A stretch of 64,000 nt of DNA from Treponema succinifaciens DSM 2489 (GTDB lineage Bacteria > Spirochaetota > Spirochaetia > Treponematales > Treponemataceae): the NCBI RefSeq assembly GCF_000195275.1, contig NC_015385.1:1054001-1118000 (forward strand), given 5' to 3'. The notes beneath the pieces are model-generated. The model was not told the origin of the DNA. It worked only from the letters and a program-made list of their open reading frames with translations, and did not search any database. Shown piece after piece: positions 24,508-33,254 of the stretch (position 1 is its first letter; each line of letters starts with the position of its first letter). Both the position numbers and the translations under genes were made by a program.

Positions 24508-27237
24508 ATGGCACAGAAAAATAATTTATTGACCTTTCCGGCAAAGCGGAATTTTAATTGCTTTCAACTAAAAACTTTTTTAATCTATTCCTTGCTTTTC
24601 TGCTTGTTAGTTACTTTATGCTTTTTTCAGTTTTTTGTATATGGAAAATCGTTTTGTTCTGGTGATGGAATTACAGAGCATACGGCATTTCTTGCATTTT
24701 ATGGAGAGTGGCTTAGGACTATAGCATATAATTTTATTCATGGAAAATTTATTGTTCCAACTTTTTCATTTTCACTTGGATTTGGAGCGGATATTATTTC
24801 AAGCCTGACTTGGTTTTGCATTGGAGATCCTCTAAATTTGCTTTCGATATTTGTTCCTAAAAATGGGACTTATATTCTTTTTGTGTTTCTTGCGGTTCTT
24901 CGTTTTTATCTTAGCGGGATTTATTTTATATTTTATTGCAATACTCATAAATTTCAAAAAAATATTATTCCATTTGGTGCCATCTCTTATTCTTTTTGTG
25001 GATATGCGCTTTTTGTTGGTATCAGGCATCCATATTTTTTGAATCCTCTTATTTTTTTGCCATTGCTTTGTATTGGAATTGATAAAATTCTTGATAGAAA
25101 AAGTCCGATGTTTTTTATCATTTTTTCATTCTTGGCTTGTGTGTGCAATTATTATTTCTTTTATATGCTTTCTTTCTTTGTCTTTGTATATGCGGCTGTC
25201 AGATTCTTTTTCGTAGTGAAAATAGAAAGAAAATTTTTGTGCAAAGAATTTTTTAAAACCTTCTTTAGGGCATTTGGATTTTATATGATAGCTGTTATGA
25301 TGGCAGCCTTTATATTGCTTCCTAGTGCATACGGATTTTTAACAGCATCAAGAACAACTGAAAAGATAGAAGTTAATTTCTTTTATAGCCTTGCATATTA
25401 TGCAAATCTTTTTTCATCAGTATCATCTCCAGCTTCTGTTGGTGGATTTTTTGGCAGCATAGGTTTTGCTCCAGTTGTGTTTGTTACATTGCTATTTTTG
25501 TTCACTTTAAATGATAAAATTTCAAAGCAATTAAAAATTTTTATTTTATTGGGTGTTTTGTTTTTTATTTGTCCTTTTTTTGGACACTTTATCAATGGCT
25601 TTAATTATATAACGAACCGCTGGTGTTTTGCTTTTGCTTTTTTAGGTTGTGTGTCTTTTGTTTATGCATTCCCCATATTTTGCAAAAGTTCTTTTAAAGA
25701 ATTAAAAATTCCGCTGCTTATTGCTGTTGTCCAAAATCTTCTTGTTGTTTTTTCTTGTATAATAAGCCAGGCTAGACGGCAGCATTATGCGTTGTGTTAT
25801 ATATATTCTTTAGCGGTTTTTCTGATTTTGTATTTTCTGATTAAAAAACGAAAAGATATTCGAATTTTTTCTCTTGTTTCAATTTTTATAGGAATTGTTG
25901 TAATTGCATTTGTTCGCTATTCTCCTTATGGTCTTTCTTATTTAGATGATTTTAGAGAGTTCGGTATCTATGAAGGCAATGTTGCAAAAAATACTGATAT
26001 TGAAATTTTAAAATTAAATGATGCAGATTTTTTCCGTTATGACGAAGAAAACAAGTTTACAGCTAATAACGCTGTTGTTTTTGGAACTAAAAGTACGGCT
26101 TATAATTACAGCATTTCAGACATTCATCTCATGCAGTTTTATGAGGATATTGCGCTTGCAAAGACATCTTTAATGTCTTGTTCAAGCCTGAACCGTCGCT
26201 CCGCGTTGCAAAAACTTTTTGCAGTAAAATATTTTGTTCTTCTTGCGGAAACAGAATACGCGCCTGAATACATGACTTTTGTAAAGGAATTTGATACTTA
26301 CGGCGGCAAGAAAAAACTGTACAAGCTGAACAATCCTTCTCCGTTTGCCGTGCCGTATAAAAATGTTTTGTATGCAGATAAGAATTTTGAAAAACTGAAT
26401 CCTATTGAAAAGCAGGAGCTGTTCCTGGACACAGCAGTCATTTATGATGAAAAATCTGAAGACAATACTGATGAGCCGGAGCTAAAACTGAATTCAAAAA
26501 TTCTACGCAAAAATGTTTCTTTTGTCGGAAACGATGATGTAAAAATTGAAGAAAACAAAATAACTACAAAAAGGAAAAACGCGGCATTTGAGATTGACTT
26601 TGCAGGCGATGAGAATTCTGATTCAAAAAAGGAGCTTTATCTCTTGTTCAAGAATTTTTACTACACTACAGACAGTTATGAGCAGTTTAAGCCGCAGATT
26701 AGATTTGTCTCGTCATCGGGCAAAGAAGAGTCATTCTCATTCGGGATGACAAACGCGAATGACAGCATGGGACATAACAGAATGCCGTGCTTCGGTCTGC
26801 AAGAGTGCAAGTCTGGAAAATTCTTTGTTACGCTTGAAAACAAAGGCGTGTATGAATTTGATGAAATATCGGTTTTCGCGCTGGATATTTCTGAAAGGGA
26901 TGAAAAGTTTAATTCGAGAGATACTGATGAAATCTCCAGTCTGGCATTTTCGGAAAATAAAATTTCACTTGAGACTTCATTAAATGAAAAACAGTTCGTA
27001 AGATTTTCAATGCCATACTCAAAAGGCTGGAAGATTTTTATAGACGGAAAGGAAACAAAATCTTATAGATGCGACATTGCATTTATAGGAACGTTTGTGG
27101 ATGCAGGAAACCATTCGGTTGTCCTGAAGTACAGCACGCCGTTCTTGGCTGCAGGGGTTGTTTCGTCATTCATAGGACTGATTGCTCTTGTGGCTTTATG
27201 TTTTTATTTGAAATCAAGAAAAAAAGAAAATGAATAA
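24508..27237 (+). CDS. YfhO-family membrane protein (putative GT-C glycosyltransferase), copy 2
   Basis: 909 residues, paralogous to copy 1 over its whole length: same helices, same SFSLGFGADIISSL loop, same C-terminal MPYSKGWKIFIDGKETKS and basic tail. The first 17 residues (MAQKNNLLTFPAKRN) instead resemble the start of the FdtA-like protein (MAQIINLPTF). So the leader cassette brought along its first codons. From about 26177 to the end the DNA is nearly identical to copy 1. GGAG lies 7 nt before the ATG. A poly-G leader precedes it. Substrate unknown; likely another sugar-transfer step of the same glycan. Confidence 0.85.
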   Translation: MAQKNNLLTFPAKRNFNCFQLKTFLIYSLLFCLLVTLCFFQFFVYGKSFCSGDGITEHTAFLAFYGEWLRTIAYNFIHGKFIVPTFSFSLGFGADIISSLTWFCIGDPLNLLSIFVPKNGTYILFVFLAVLRFYLSGIYFIFYCNTHKFQKNIIPFGAISYSFCGYALFVGIRHPYFLNPLIFLPLLCIGIDKILDRKSPMFFIIFSFLACVCNYYFFYMLSFFVFVYAAVRFFFVVKIERKFLCKEFFKTFFRAFGFYMIAVMMAAFILLPSAYGFLTASRTTEKIEVNFFYSLAYYANLFSSVSSPASVGGFFGSIGFAPVVFVTLLFLFTLNDKISKQLKIFILLGVLFFICPFFGHFINGFNYITNRWCFAFAFLGCVSFVYAFPIFCKSSFKELKIPLLIAVVQNLLVVFSCIISQARRQHYALCYIYSLAVFLILYFLIKKRKDIRIFSLVSIFIGIVVIAFVRYSPYGLSYLDDFREFGIYEGNVAKNTDIEILKLNDADFFRYDEENKFTANNAVVFGTKSTAYNYSISDIHLMQFYEDIALAKTSLMSCSSLNRRSALQKLFAVKYFVLLAETEYAPEYMTFVKEFDTYGGKKKLYKLNNPSPFAVPYKNVLYADKNFEKLNPIEKQELFLDTAVIYDEKSEDNTDEPELKLNSKILRKNVSFVGNDDVKIEENKITTKRKNAAFEIDFAGDENSDSKKELYLLFKNFYYTTDSYEQFKPQIRFVSSSGKEESFSFGMTNANDSMGHNRMPCFGLQECKSGKFFVTLENKGVYEFDEISVFALDISERDEKFNSRDTDEISSLAFSENKISLETSLNEKQFVRFSMPYSKGWKIFIDGKETKSYRCDIAFIGTFVDAGNHSVVLKYSTPFLAAGVVSSFIGLIALVALCFYLKSRKKENE

Positions 27238-27331
27238 GAATTGCAATAGCAAATCAAAATAGGAGTGTATTCTGTAAGAAGAAAACCTAAGCTGCTATGA
27301 TAAAAAAAATTCTATCTTTCTATTGCTTCTG

Positions 27332-27397
27332 CTGTTTTACCAACTAAAACATACTGTTTTTCCCAATAAAATACTTTGTTTTTCCAACTAAAACAGT
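27332..27397. repeat. three-copy 22-bp imperfect tandem repeat
   Basis: Units at 27332, 27354 and 27376, each of the form (C/T)TGTTTT(A/T)CC followed by an A-rich half; a fourth unit begins at 27398. Same period as the large array at 33501-33757, and both share a TTTGTTTTT core. The rest of the gap 27238-27432 has a relic of the carrier gene's first codons at 27231 and nothing else recognisable. Confidence 0.7.
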
Positions 27398-27432
27398 CTG
27401 TTGTCTTAGGAAAAACTCTTGCAATTGTATTT

Positions 27433-27858
27433 TCAATAGCTCCAGTCATAGTCTTCTGTGAATTTTTCGTATTTGACTTCTGCTTCTATTCCGTTTTTTT
27501 GGAAGATTTTTGTGAATATCTGCTGGTCGGATGGAAAAAGCGGTTTCTCGCATCTGTAAAACTGATAGTATTTTGTTCTTCCGTATTTTATAAGGAGTTC
27601 CTTTTTTATTTCCGCGGCTTTTTTGTTAGGAATATCGTCAAGAATATTTTTTGTTCCCCAGGCAAGCTTTATTTTCTTGTCTGTCCTAAAATAAGGACAG
27701 TCCTCATTTTTCTTTGGAAAAAGAAGCGGATTCAAAACATAAATGCCAATATCATTTTTTGTTAATTGCCTGTAGCAAATTTGCCTTAGGCAATTCCCGG
27801 ACTTTTTGCAAGCTGAATTCGCGCATAATTTATATTGTTCTGGTGGTGTAAGGTTCAT
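27433..27858 (-). CDS. hypothetical protein, DUF6078-like
   Basis: 141 residues with a Cys-rich N-terminus (YKLCANSACKKSGNCLRQICYRQ) and a later ED-CPYF. That spacing could bind a metal. The C-terminal part (YQFYRCEKPLFPSDQQIFTKIFQKNGI) resembles what I recall of DUF6078 proteins from Bacteroidetes; this is memory, not a search. It stands alone. AGGA directly abuts the ATG, too close for a normal ribosome binding site. A TATAAT (27870-27875) ends 11 nt upstream, so the mRNA leader would be very short. Function unknown. Confidence 0.65.
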   Translation of the reverse strand: MNLTPPEQYKLCANSACKKSGNCLRQICYRQLTKNDIGIYVLNPLLFPKKNEDCPYFRTDKKIKLAWGTKNILDDIPNKKAAEIKKELLIKYGRTKYYQFYRCEKPLFPSDQQIFTKIFQKNGIEAEVKYEKFTEDYDWSY

Positions 27859-27910
27859 TCCTATTAATTATTATACAATAAAAAATCACATTTACTAAAG
27901 AGATTTTTTA

Positions 27911-27955
27911 GAGATTATCGGGTCAATCCCGATAATGACATTAAATTATAAAATT
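27911..27955. repeat. second copy (right half) of the 6091 palindromic element
   Basis: Matches 6153-6197 at most positions, including GATAATGACA and TATAAAATTC. Here the core is a perfect inverted repeat, ATTATCGGG (27914-27922) and CCCGATAAT (27928-27936), with loop TCAAT. Confidence 0.65.
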
Positions 27956-27976
27956 CGATATTCTGACTATTTAAGC

Positions 27977-28015
27977 AAAAAAATACCTCCCACGTTTTTT
28001 AACAAACCTGGGAGG
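27977..28015 (-). terminator. terminator of the TRAP-TAXI operon
   Basis: Minus strand: 7-bp stem CCTCCCA/TGGGAGG (28009-28015 with 27986-27992) followed by a T-rich run (27977-27985), about 20 nt past the permease stop. Confidence 0.8.
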
Positions 28016-28034
28016 CGGATAACTTTCAATGGCT

Positions 28035-30083
28035 TTATGCTATTGCTTTTGTGCTGTGTATTTTTTTTAGAATCAACTGGTATGCAATGAGGATTGCAAG
28101 CAGGCTTACTCCTATGATGTCGGTTTTTGCCTCTGGAATTACACAGAGAAGTCCGGCAACGGCAAAGAGAATTCTTTCAGCTGCGTCAAATGCAATTATT
28201 GTTGTCTTGCGTTTTCCTGAATTGTAGAAAAATCCAGTGTTGTTGAATCCGTAGCCTTCAAGAGCAACGCTGATTCCGAACATTCCGAGAATTGCGGTTA
28301 CAATTATCATAACGACAGAAAGAGCGGATGCATTTATCATAAGCATTTTGCTGTTGTAGACAAACATATAAGGAATTATAAATGCGCCTATGGCAAGTTT
28401 TGTCGCATTCAGGGCGGTTTTCATTGGCTTGGCTTTTGCTATTGCGGCACCGGCAATTGCGGCAAGTGCGACTGGAGGCGTAACATCGGCAATGATTCCA
28501 AAGTAGAACGCGAACATGTGGGCTGCAAGCGGCTCTATTCCAAGGCTTATGATTGCTCCTGCTGTAATTGTGGAAGTGATAAGATAGTTTGCAGTTGTCG
28601 GAGCTCCCATTCCGAGAATTATTGAAGCAATCATTGTGAATACCAATGTTAGCAAGAGTTTTCCGTGCGCCAGCATGACAAGTCCGTTTCCAAGCCTTAG
28701 TCCCAAACCTGTCAGCGTTACAATTCCGATTATGATTCCCGCCATTCCGCAGGCAATCGCCACGCTTATTATTTTTCTTGCGGCAGTGCACATGATTTCA
28801 ACAATGTCTTTTCCGCCGAAAGAAGGCTTACGCCCATGCGCCAAATCAGAGACAGAAACTCCGAACCCGACTAGAACGCAGGCAATGATTCCCATTAACG
28901 CCGCAAAAACCGCAGTCTTTCCTGCGCAGAGGAAATAAATAATCACAACAAGCGGAAGAATCATATAGCCTTTTCTAAGAAGAAGTGGCATAAAGCGCGG
29001 AAGCTGTTCCTTTGGAAGTCCTTTAAGTCCGAGCTTTTTTGCTTCAAGATGAACGGTTATAAAAATTCCTGTAAAGTAAAGAATCGCCGGAACAATCGCT
29101 GCCTTTACAATCGTTATGTACGGAAGACCGAGGCTTTCCGCCATAAGAAACGCTGCGGCTCCCATGATTGGCGGCATTAACTGACCTCCTGTGGAAGCGG
29201 CTGCCTCAACTGCGCCTGCAAATTCGCCTTTGTAGCCAAGTTTTTTCATCATCGGAATTGTGAACGAGCCTGAGCCTACAGTGTTTGAAACAGACGAGCC
29301 TGAAACAGTTCCCAAAAGCGCGGAAGACAAAACGGCAACTTTCGCAGGACCGCCGCTTGCTCCTCCTGCAACCGCATTGCAAACGTCAATAAAAAAATGT
29401 CCGATTCCGGTTTTTTCAAGAAGCGCGCCGAACAAAATAAAAAGAAAAATAAATGTAGAGCAAGCACCGATTGGAGTTCCCATGATTCCTTCTGTGTTGT
29501 AAAAAAGATGGCATACAACACGCTGAAGCGAATATCCTCTGTGATGCAAAAATCCCGGAAGATATTTTCCCGCGAACGCAAACACGATAAAAGAGCCTGC
29601 TATAATCATAATCGGAAGCCCTACGATTCTTCGGCAGCTTTCAAAAAGAACAAGGATTCCGACAATTCCTATTGCAACATCTAGCGGCGTGTTGTTTCCA
29701 GAGCGTCTTACAAGCGAATCAAAGTTAACGACAATGTAAAGCCAGCAGGCTGCTCCAATCAGTCCAAGCACAATGTCGTACCAGGGAAGCGTGTTCCGGG
29801 GACTGTGTTTTGTTGGAGGAAAAAGAAGAAATGCCAGAAGCTGCACAAAAGCTAAATGTGTTGCGCGAAGAACCTGCGCTGTGATTGCTCCAGACAAAGT
29901 CGCATACAACTGAAAAAGCACAAAAATAACAGAAATAAAAACTGTAATATACTGACGCCAGCATTTGTGTTCACGGTAAGACTGCTCGCGGTCCAGTTCC
30001 TTCATCATTCTCTTCATTTCTTCTTCGTTTGAAGTAGGAAGAATATGTTCAATGTAGTCGTTAGTGCCTTTATTGTTTGCCAT
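28035..30083 (-). CDS. TRAP transporter fused permease (DctQM type)
   Basis: 682-residue membrane protein joining the small (4-TM) and large (12-TM) TRAP permease subunits, as usual for TAXI systems. N-terminal helices begin CWRQYITVFISVIFVLFQLY. The large-subunit signatures are GALLEKTGIGHFFIDVCNAVAGGASGGPAKVAV in outline, then AAASTGGQLMPPIMGAAAFLMAE, and late GMGAPTTANYLI. It imports an organic anion driven by an ion gradient; TAXI systems often take glutamate or C4/C5 acids, but the substrate here is unknown. Last gene of a three-gene operon; stop is followed by a terminator. Confidence 0.93.
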   Translation of the reverse strand: MANNKGTNDYIEHILPTSNEEEMKRMMKELDREQSYREHKCWRQYITVFISVIFVLFQLYATLSGAITAQVLRATHLAFVQLLAFLLFPPTKHSPRNTLPWYDIVLGLIGAACWLYIVVNFDSLVRRSGNNTPLDVAIGIVGILVLFESCRRIVGLPIMIIAGSFIVFAFAGKYLPGFLHHRGYSLQRVVCHLFYNTEGIMGTPIGACSTFIFLFILFGALLEKTGIGHFFIDVCNAVAGGASGGPAKVAVLSSALLGTVSGSSVSNTVGSGSFTIPMMKKLGYKGEFAGAVEAAASTGGQLMPPIMGAAAFLMAESLGLPYITIVKAAIVPAILYFTGIFITVHLEAKKLGLKGLPKEQLPRFMPLLLRKGYMILPLVVIIYFLCAGKTAVFAALMGIIACVLVGFGVSVSDLAHGRKPSFGGKDIVEIMCTAARKIISVAIACGMAGIIIGIVTLTGLGLRLGNGLVMLAHGKLLLTLVFTMIASIILGMGAPTTANYLITSTITAGAIISLGIEPLAAHMFAFYFGIIADVTPPVALAAIAGAAIAKAKPMKTALNATKLAIGAFIIPYMFVYNSKMLMINASALSVVMIIVTAILGMFGISVALEGYGFNNTGFFYNSGKRKTTIIAFDAAERILFAVAGLLCVIPEAKTDIIGVSLLAILIAYQLILKKIHSTKAIA

Positions 30084-30099
30084 TCAAACCTCCAATAAT

Positions 30100-30615
30100 T
30101 TATTTTATATGGTGAAAAATATAATCTGCAATCGAAACATTTTTTATCTGAAAGACTATGCTTGTCTGTGGCTCAAAAAAATCAGCAAGAAAATAGTCTG
30201 TGTATTTTCCATTTTTGTCTTGAATGGAAATTGCGTGGTTTGCCACAATTCCTACAGCCATTACAAGATTTTCAACAGTTCTGTTTATATTTGAAATTTC
30301 GTAGCCTTCATCAGTTGAGTTAAAAACTGCGCCAGGCATTTCCTGCGGCTCCGGGATTCCGGCTCCGTAAGAAACAAAAACAGTTTTGCCGCACACAAGC
30401 TTGCGCCCTTTTTCCTTGTAGAAATCTTTTACTCGCCCTTTGTTGACTGAATGCGTGTATGAAATTGAAAATCCGTCCTTAAAGCCATTCATAAAATAAA
30501 ACCTTTGCGACATATTTTTTCTATTGCTGACTGAAAGAACGGGAAGCGCAGGGAAAAGAAAAATTCCCCCTGCCAAAAGAAGTAAAATAAGAACTGTAAA
30601 AAGCCTTTTAGACAA
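30100..30615 (-). CDS. DUF1850 family protein, TRAP-TAXI associated
   Basis: 171 residues. The N-terminus is a membrane anchor or signal (LFTVLILLLLAGGIFLFPALPVLSV). It is followed by an extracytoplasmic beta-rich domain containing FSISYTHSVNKGRVKDFY, the DUF1850 core pattern. These proteins are typically encoded between the TAXI binding protein and the fused permease, as here (14 nt after the binding protein, 16 nt before the permease). Role in transport unproven. Confidence 0.85.
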   Translation of the reverse strand: MSKRLFTVLILLLLAGGIFLFPALPVLSVSNRKNMSQRFYFMNGFKDGFSISYTHSVNKGRVKDFYKEKGRKLVCGKTVFVSYGAGIPEPQEMPGAVFNSTDEGYEISNINRTVENLVMAVGIVANHAISIQDKNGKYTDYFLADFFEPQTSIVFQIKNVSIADYIFHHIK

Positions 30616-30629
30616 ATATTTCCGCCGTA

Positions 30630-31580
30630 TTAGTTCAAGTCAAGCTCACTGAAATATCTTTTTGCACCCGGATGAAACGGAACAGAAACGCCAGTTACAG
30701 CTGAGTGCGCGGAAACCTCTTTGCCTTTTGCGTGTGCAGTCGCAAGGTCTGAAAGATTTTCAAACAGAGCCTTTGTCATCTCATAGACAATTTCCTCATC
30801 AAGTTTTGCGCTTACAGCAAGTGTCGCCTTGATTGCAAGAGCCTGAGTGTCGGAATCTGTTCCTTTATATGTTCCGCCTGGAATTATTGTCTGAGTGTAA
30901 TATCCGTATTTTTCGCAGATTTTCTTTGCGGCATCTCCGTCAACTGGAACAAGTGTAAGTCCTGCTGTGAAGGCAAGTTCCTGCAATGCCGCGTTTGGAA
31001 CACCGGCAGTTATAAAGCAGCCGTCCAAAGTTCCGTTCTGAATTCCTTCTGCGGATTCCTTGAATGAAAGGTTGCTTTTCTTGATGTCGCCGAATGTGAG
31101 TCCGTAGCCTTCCATAATCTGCTTTGCGTTGAATTCAACTCCAGAGCCGGCATCTCCAACAGAAATGCGCTTTCCCTTGAAATCTGCGACAGATTTTATT
31201 CCGCTGTCTTTTGAAACTGCAATCTGGACAACTTCAGGATAAAGTGTTCCGATTGTCATGATGTTTTCAAGTTTTTCGCCTTCAAAAAGATCTGTTCCGT
31301 TGTAAGCGTAGTCCATTACATCGTTCTGGACAATTGCGTATTCTGCTTCACCCTTGTTTATAAGACGAAGATTTTCTGCGGAAGCTCCAGTTGCCTGTGC
31401 CGTAACGTTCATATTTTCAATTTTTGTATTCCAAATATTTGCAATTGCTCCGCCGAACGGATAATATGTTCCACCAGTTCCGCCAGTCGCAAGAATGTAG
31501 TCTTTTTTAGCATTTGAGCAACCTGAAAGAAGCAGCCCTGCGCAAATCAACAGCACACTAAGTTTTACAATTTTCTTCAT
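30630..31580 (-). CDS. TAXI family TRAP transporter solute-binding lipoprotein
   Basis: 316 residues. Lipoprotein signal MKKIVKLSVLLICAGLLLSGC, with Cys21 the lipidation site, then YILATGGTGGTYYPFGGAIA, the TAXI family N-terminal motif. Later: GEAEYAIVQNDVMDYAYNG and VGDAGSGVEFNAKQIMEGYG. It delivers solute to the fused permease. ATG 31580 is chosen because GAGG sits 6 nt upstream; an in-frame GTG/ATG at 31592 lies within that site. First gene of the operon, with a good promoter upstream. Confidence 0.93.
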   Translation of the reverse strand: MKKIVKLSVLLICAGLLLSGCSNAKKDYILATGGTGGTYYPFGGAIANIWNTKIENMNVTAQATGASAENLRLINKGEAEYAIVQNDVMDYAYNGTDLFEGEKLENIMTIGTLYPEVVQIAVSKDSGIKSVADFKGKRISVGDAGSGVEFNAKQIMEGYGLTFGDIKKSNLSFKESAEGIQNGTLDGCFITAGVPNAALQELAFTAGLTLVPVDGDAAKKICEKYGYYTQTIIPGGTYKGTDSDTQALAIKATLAVSAKLDEEIVYEMTKALFENLSDLATAHAKGKEVSAHSAVTGVSVPFHPGAKRYFSELDLN

Positions 31581-31614
31581 AGAAACCTCCAAAAAATCAA
31601 CAAAAATACTCTAA

Positions 31615-31644
31615 ATTATACTATATAACAGAGTTTTTTTTCAA
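31615..31644 (-). promoter_or_regulatory. promoter of the TRAP-TAXI operon
   Basis: Minus strand: -35 TTGAAA (31639-31644), 18-nt spacer, -10 TATAAT (31615-31620), leader about 28 nt with GGAGG. Confidence 0.75.
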
Positions 31645-31685
31645 TTGGCGGAGAATGGAGATTTGTGTATGTAAATTTTTTGTTT

Positions 31686-32648
31686 TTACTTTGAAAACTT
31701 CATAAGCAATTTTGCAATTGAATTACAAAAATTAAATAATTTTTTATTGGTCTCGTAAATTCCTCGGAGAAAAACATAGGCTGGCGTTTTTGACATTTCT
31801 ACAGAATAGAAATCTGTGTTTAAGTCATAAACATCATGAAAGGCTGCTTTTGGATTTGCAAGAATCTTATCAAGTTCTGGATGTTCATCTTCAAGCACAG
31901 ATCTTATTATTTCATTTTTTGCCATGTCATGCGCATACATTTTCTTGTTTGTGTATAAATGAAGAATTTTTGCATCGTGGATATATGGCATGCAACGACA
32001 ATTTCTATTTATCTGGCAGTTCCAAATACCGTCAATTTCTGTGATTGCTCCGTTAAGCCTGTAATTTGCTTCGTTTAAAGAAGTCTGGTCAAAAACAGTT
32101 CCGTTTGATTTTTCCCGGCTTTCATTCCAAAGTTTATGCCAAAGAGTAAAAAGGGCATCGGATTTTTCTGAGCCATTAACACTCATAAAACCTCCGTTAA
32201 AATGCTTGTCATCATAGCCGTCATGCCAGCCAAATTCCTTTGCATTTTTTTCAAAGAAGTCTTTTACTGGACTTTCCGAAATTTTCATGTGGCGGTTTAA
32301 AACCATGCCAACAGCAGGTTTTTTAGGCAAGTCTTCAAGTGATTCATAAATAATTGTGTCGCAATCTATATAAACGAAATCTCTTGGCAAATATTTATTC
32401 ATAGAAGTTTTTATGAATCTTGAACGATCACGGTTGTTGAATTTAGTTGGAACATCAACTGTAATAATATTCACATTGTATTTTTCAAGAATTGTTCTTT
32501 TGTCTTTGAATGTAGATTTTGTGTCCTCGTCAACCAAAATATATACATTTGCATATGGCATTACTTTTCTTAATGTCATAACGCTTATTGCTGTCTGTTC
32601 GTAAAATGTGTCGTTCGGTGTGCTTATTAAAATATATGCTATGTTCAT
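31686..32648 (-). CDS. GT8-like glycosyltransferase
   Basis: 320 residues: NIAYILISTPNDTFYEQTAISVMTLRK, VYILVDEDTK, and DFVYIDCDTIIYESLEDLP with the DxD metal motif. Then HFNGGFMSVN and FDQTSLNEANYRLNG, the acceptor-side pattern of GT8 and related retaining enzymes. No membrane segments. Single-gene unit on the minus strand between the TRAP operon and decayed DNA. Its promoter -10 box ends 6 nt before the ATG and there is no Shine-Dalgarno, so the mRNA should be leaderless. Sugar specificity unknown. Confidence 0.88.
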   Translation of the reverse strand: MNIAYILISTPNDTFYEQTAISVMTLRKVMPYANVYILVDEDTKSTFKDKRTILEKYNVNIITVDVPTKFNNRDRSRFIKTSMNKYLPRDFVYIDCDTIIYESLEDLPKKPAVGMVLNRHMKISESPVKDFFEKNAKEFGWHDGYDDKHFNGGFMSVNGSEKSDALFTLWHKLWNESREKSNGTVFDQTSLNEANYRLNGAITEIDGIWNCQINRNCRCMPYIHDAKILHLYTNKKMYAHDMAKNEIIRSVLEDEHPELDKILANPKAAFHDVYDLNTDFYSVEMSKTPAYVFLRGIYETNKKLFNFCNSIAKLLMKFSK

Positions 32649-32654
32649 TAGTTC

Positions 32655-32683
32655 AGTATATTATTAAATATTTTTTTTTTCAA
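32655..32683 (-). promoter_or_regulatory. promoter giving a leaderless GT8-like mRNA
   Basis: Minus strand: -35 TTGAAA (32678-32683), 17-nt spacer, -10 TATACT (32655-32660); only six bases (32649-32654) separate the -10 from ATG 32648. Confidence 0.75.
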
Positions 32684-32703
32684 TGAAAAAGTATTTTCAA
32701 TAA

Positions 32704-32773
32704 ATATGCAACAACATTGCTTAGTGCTTAAAATATGCAAATTACTCATTTCAAATGTGCTTAAAATATGCAA
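32704..32773. repeat. short direct repeats GTGCTTAAAATATGCAA
   Basis: 17-bp perfect repeats at 32724-32740 and 32757-32773 (33-bp period), with a third partial AATATGCAA at 32704. They lie in the otherwise empty 234-bp gap between the GT8-like gene and the 123-residue hypothetical gene. Confidence 0.7.
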
Positions 32774-32882
32774 TAATATGGCTCTCAGATGAATAAGTTT
32801 TTATTTTCTAAGCGATTTGCTTATTGGTCAAAAAACATTCCTTTATATATTCTCGGTTTTGATAGTAAAAGTCTGTGCTGAA

Positions 32883-33254
32883 TCAGCTTATGCTGTCGCT
32901 GATCCAGGAATTGTAAACTTTGAACAGGGTTTCAATTATGCTGTCAACATTTTCATTCGGCTGGACATCCTCAATAAGGCGCTCATACACTTCACCTATT
33001 GTCCAGTAATCAGGAACTTCATATTTGCATTTTGCAACATTGTCAAAATCGCCTGTTTTTATGGACCACATATTTATAAATTCTTCCGCAACGCTGTCTA
33101 TCAGCTCGCAATGCAGAACATCTGAATGGGTATATATTCTTTTCACAACACTCTTGCCCAATGTATTTACAATATATGCTCTCTTTTGTTTTTGTCTGCG
33201 GCCAATAAATTCGATTAAGCTGCAAGTATAAAACAGCGCGTTATCATTCTTCAT
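32883..33254 (-). CDS. conserved hypothetical protein next to DUF3990 gene
   Basis: 123 residues: FYTCSLIEFIGRRQKQKRA, YTHSDVLHCELIDSVAEEFI, CKYEVPDYWTIGEVYERLI. I recall this pattern as a small protein that commonly follows DUF3990-type genes, but cannot name a function. Its start overlaps the end of the DUF3990 fragment by 11 nt, preserving that arrangement. The upstream gene is broken, so its own expression is doubtful. It reads open throughout. Confidence 0.6.
   Translation of the reverse strand: MKNDNALFYTCSLIEFIGRRQKQKRAYIVNTLGKSVVKRIYTHSDVLHCELIDSVAEEFINMWSIKTGDFDNVAKCKYEVPDYWTIGEVYERLIEDVQPNENVDSIIETLFKVYNSWISDSIS

Noticed and set aside
20926-27237. Phage-type or secretion-system proteins for the two 900-residue membrane proteins
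   Set aside because: Helix layout and C-terminal motif fit the YfhO family, and neighbours are glycan genes.
28258-29684. Several frames overlapping the TRAP permease in other phases
   Set aside because: The permease frame is certain; the others are low-complexity shadows such as runs of N, R and C.
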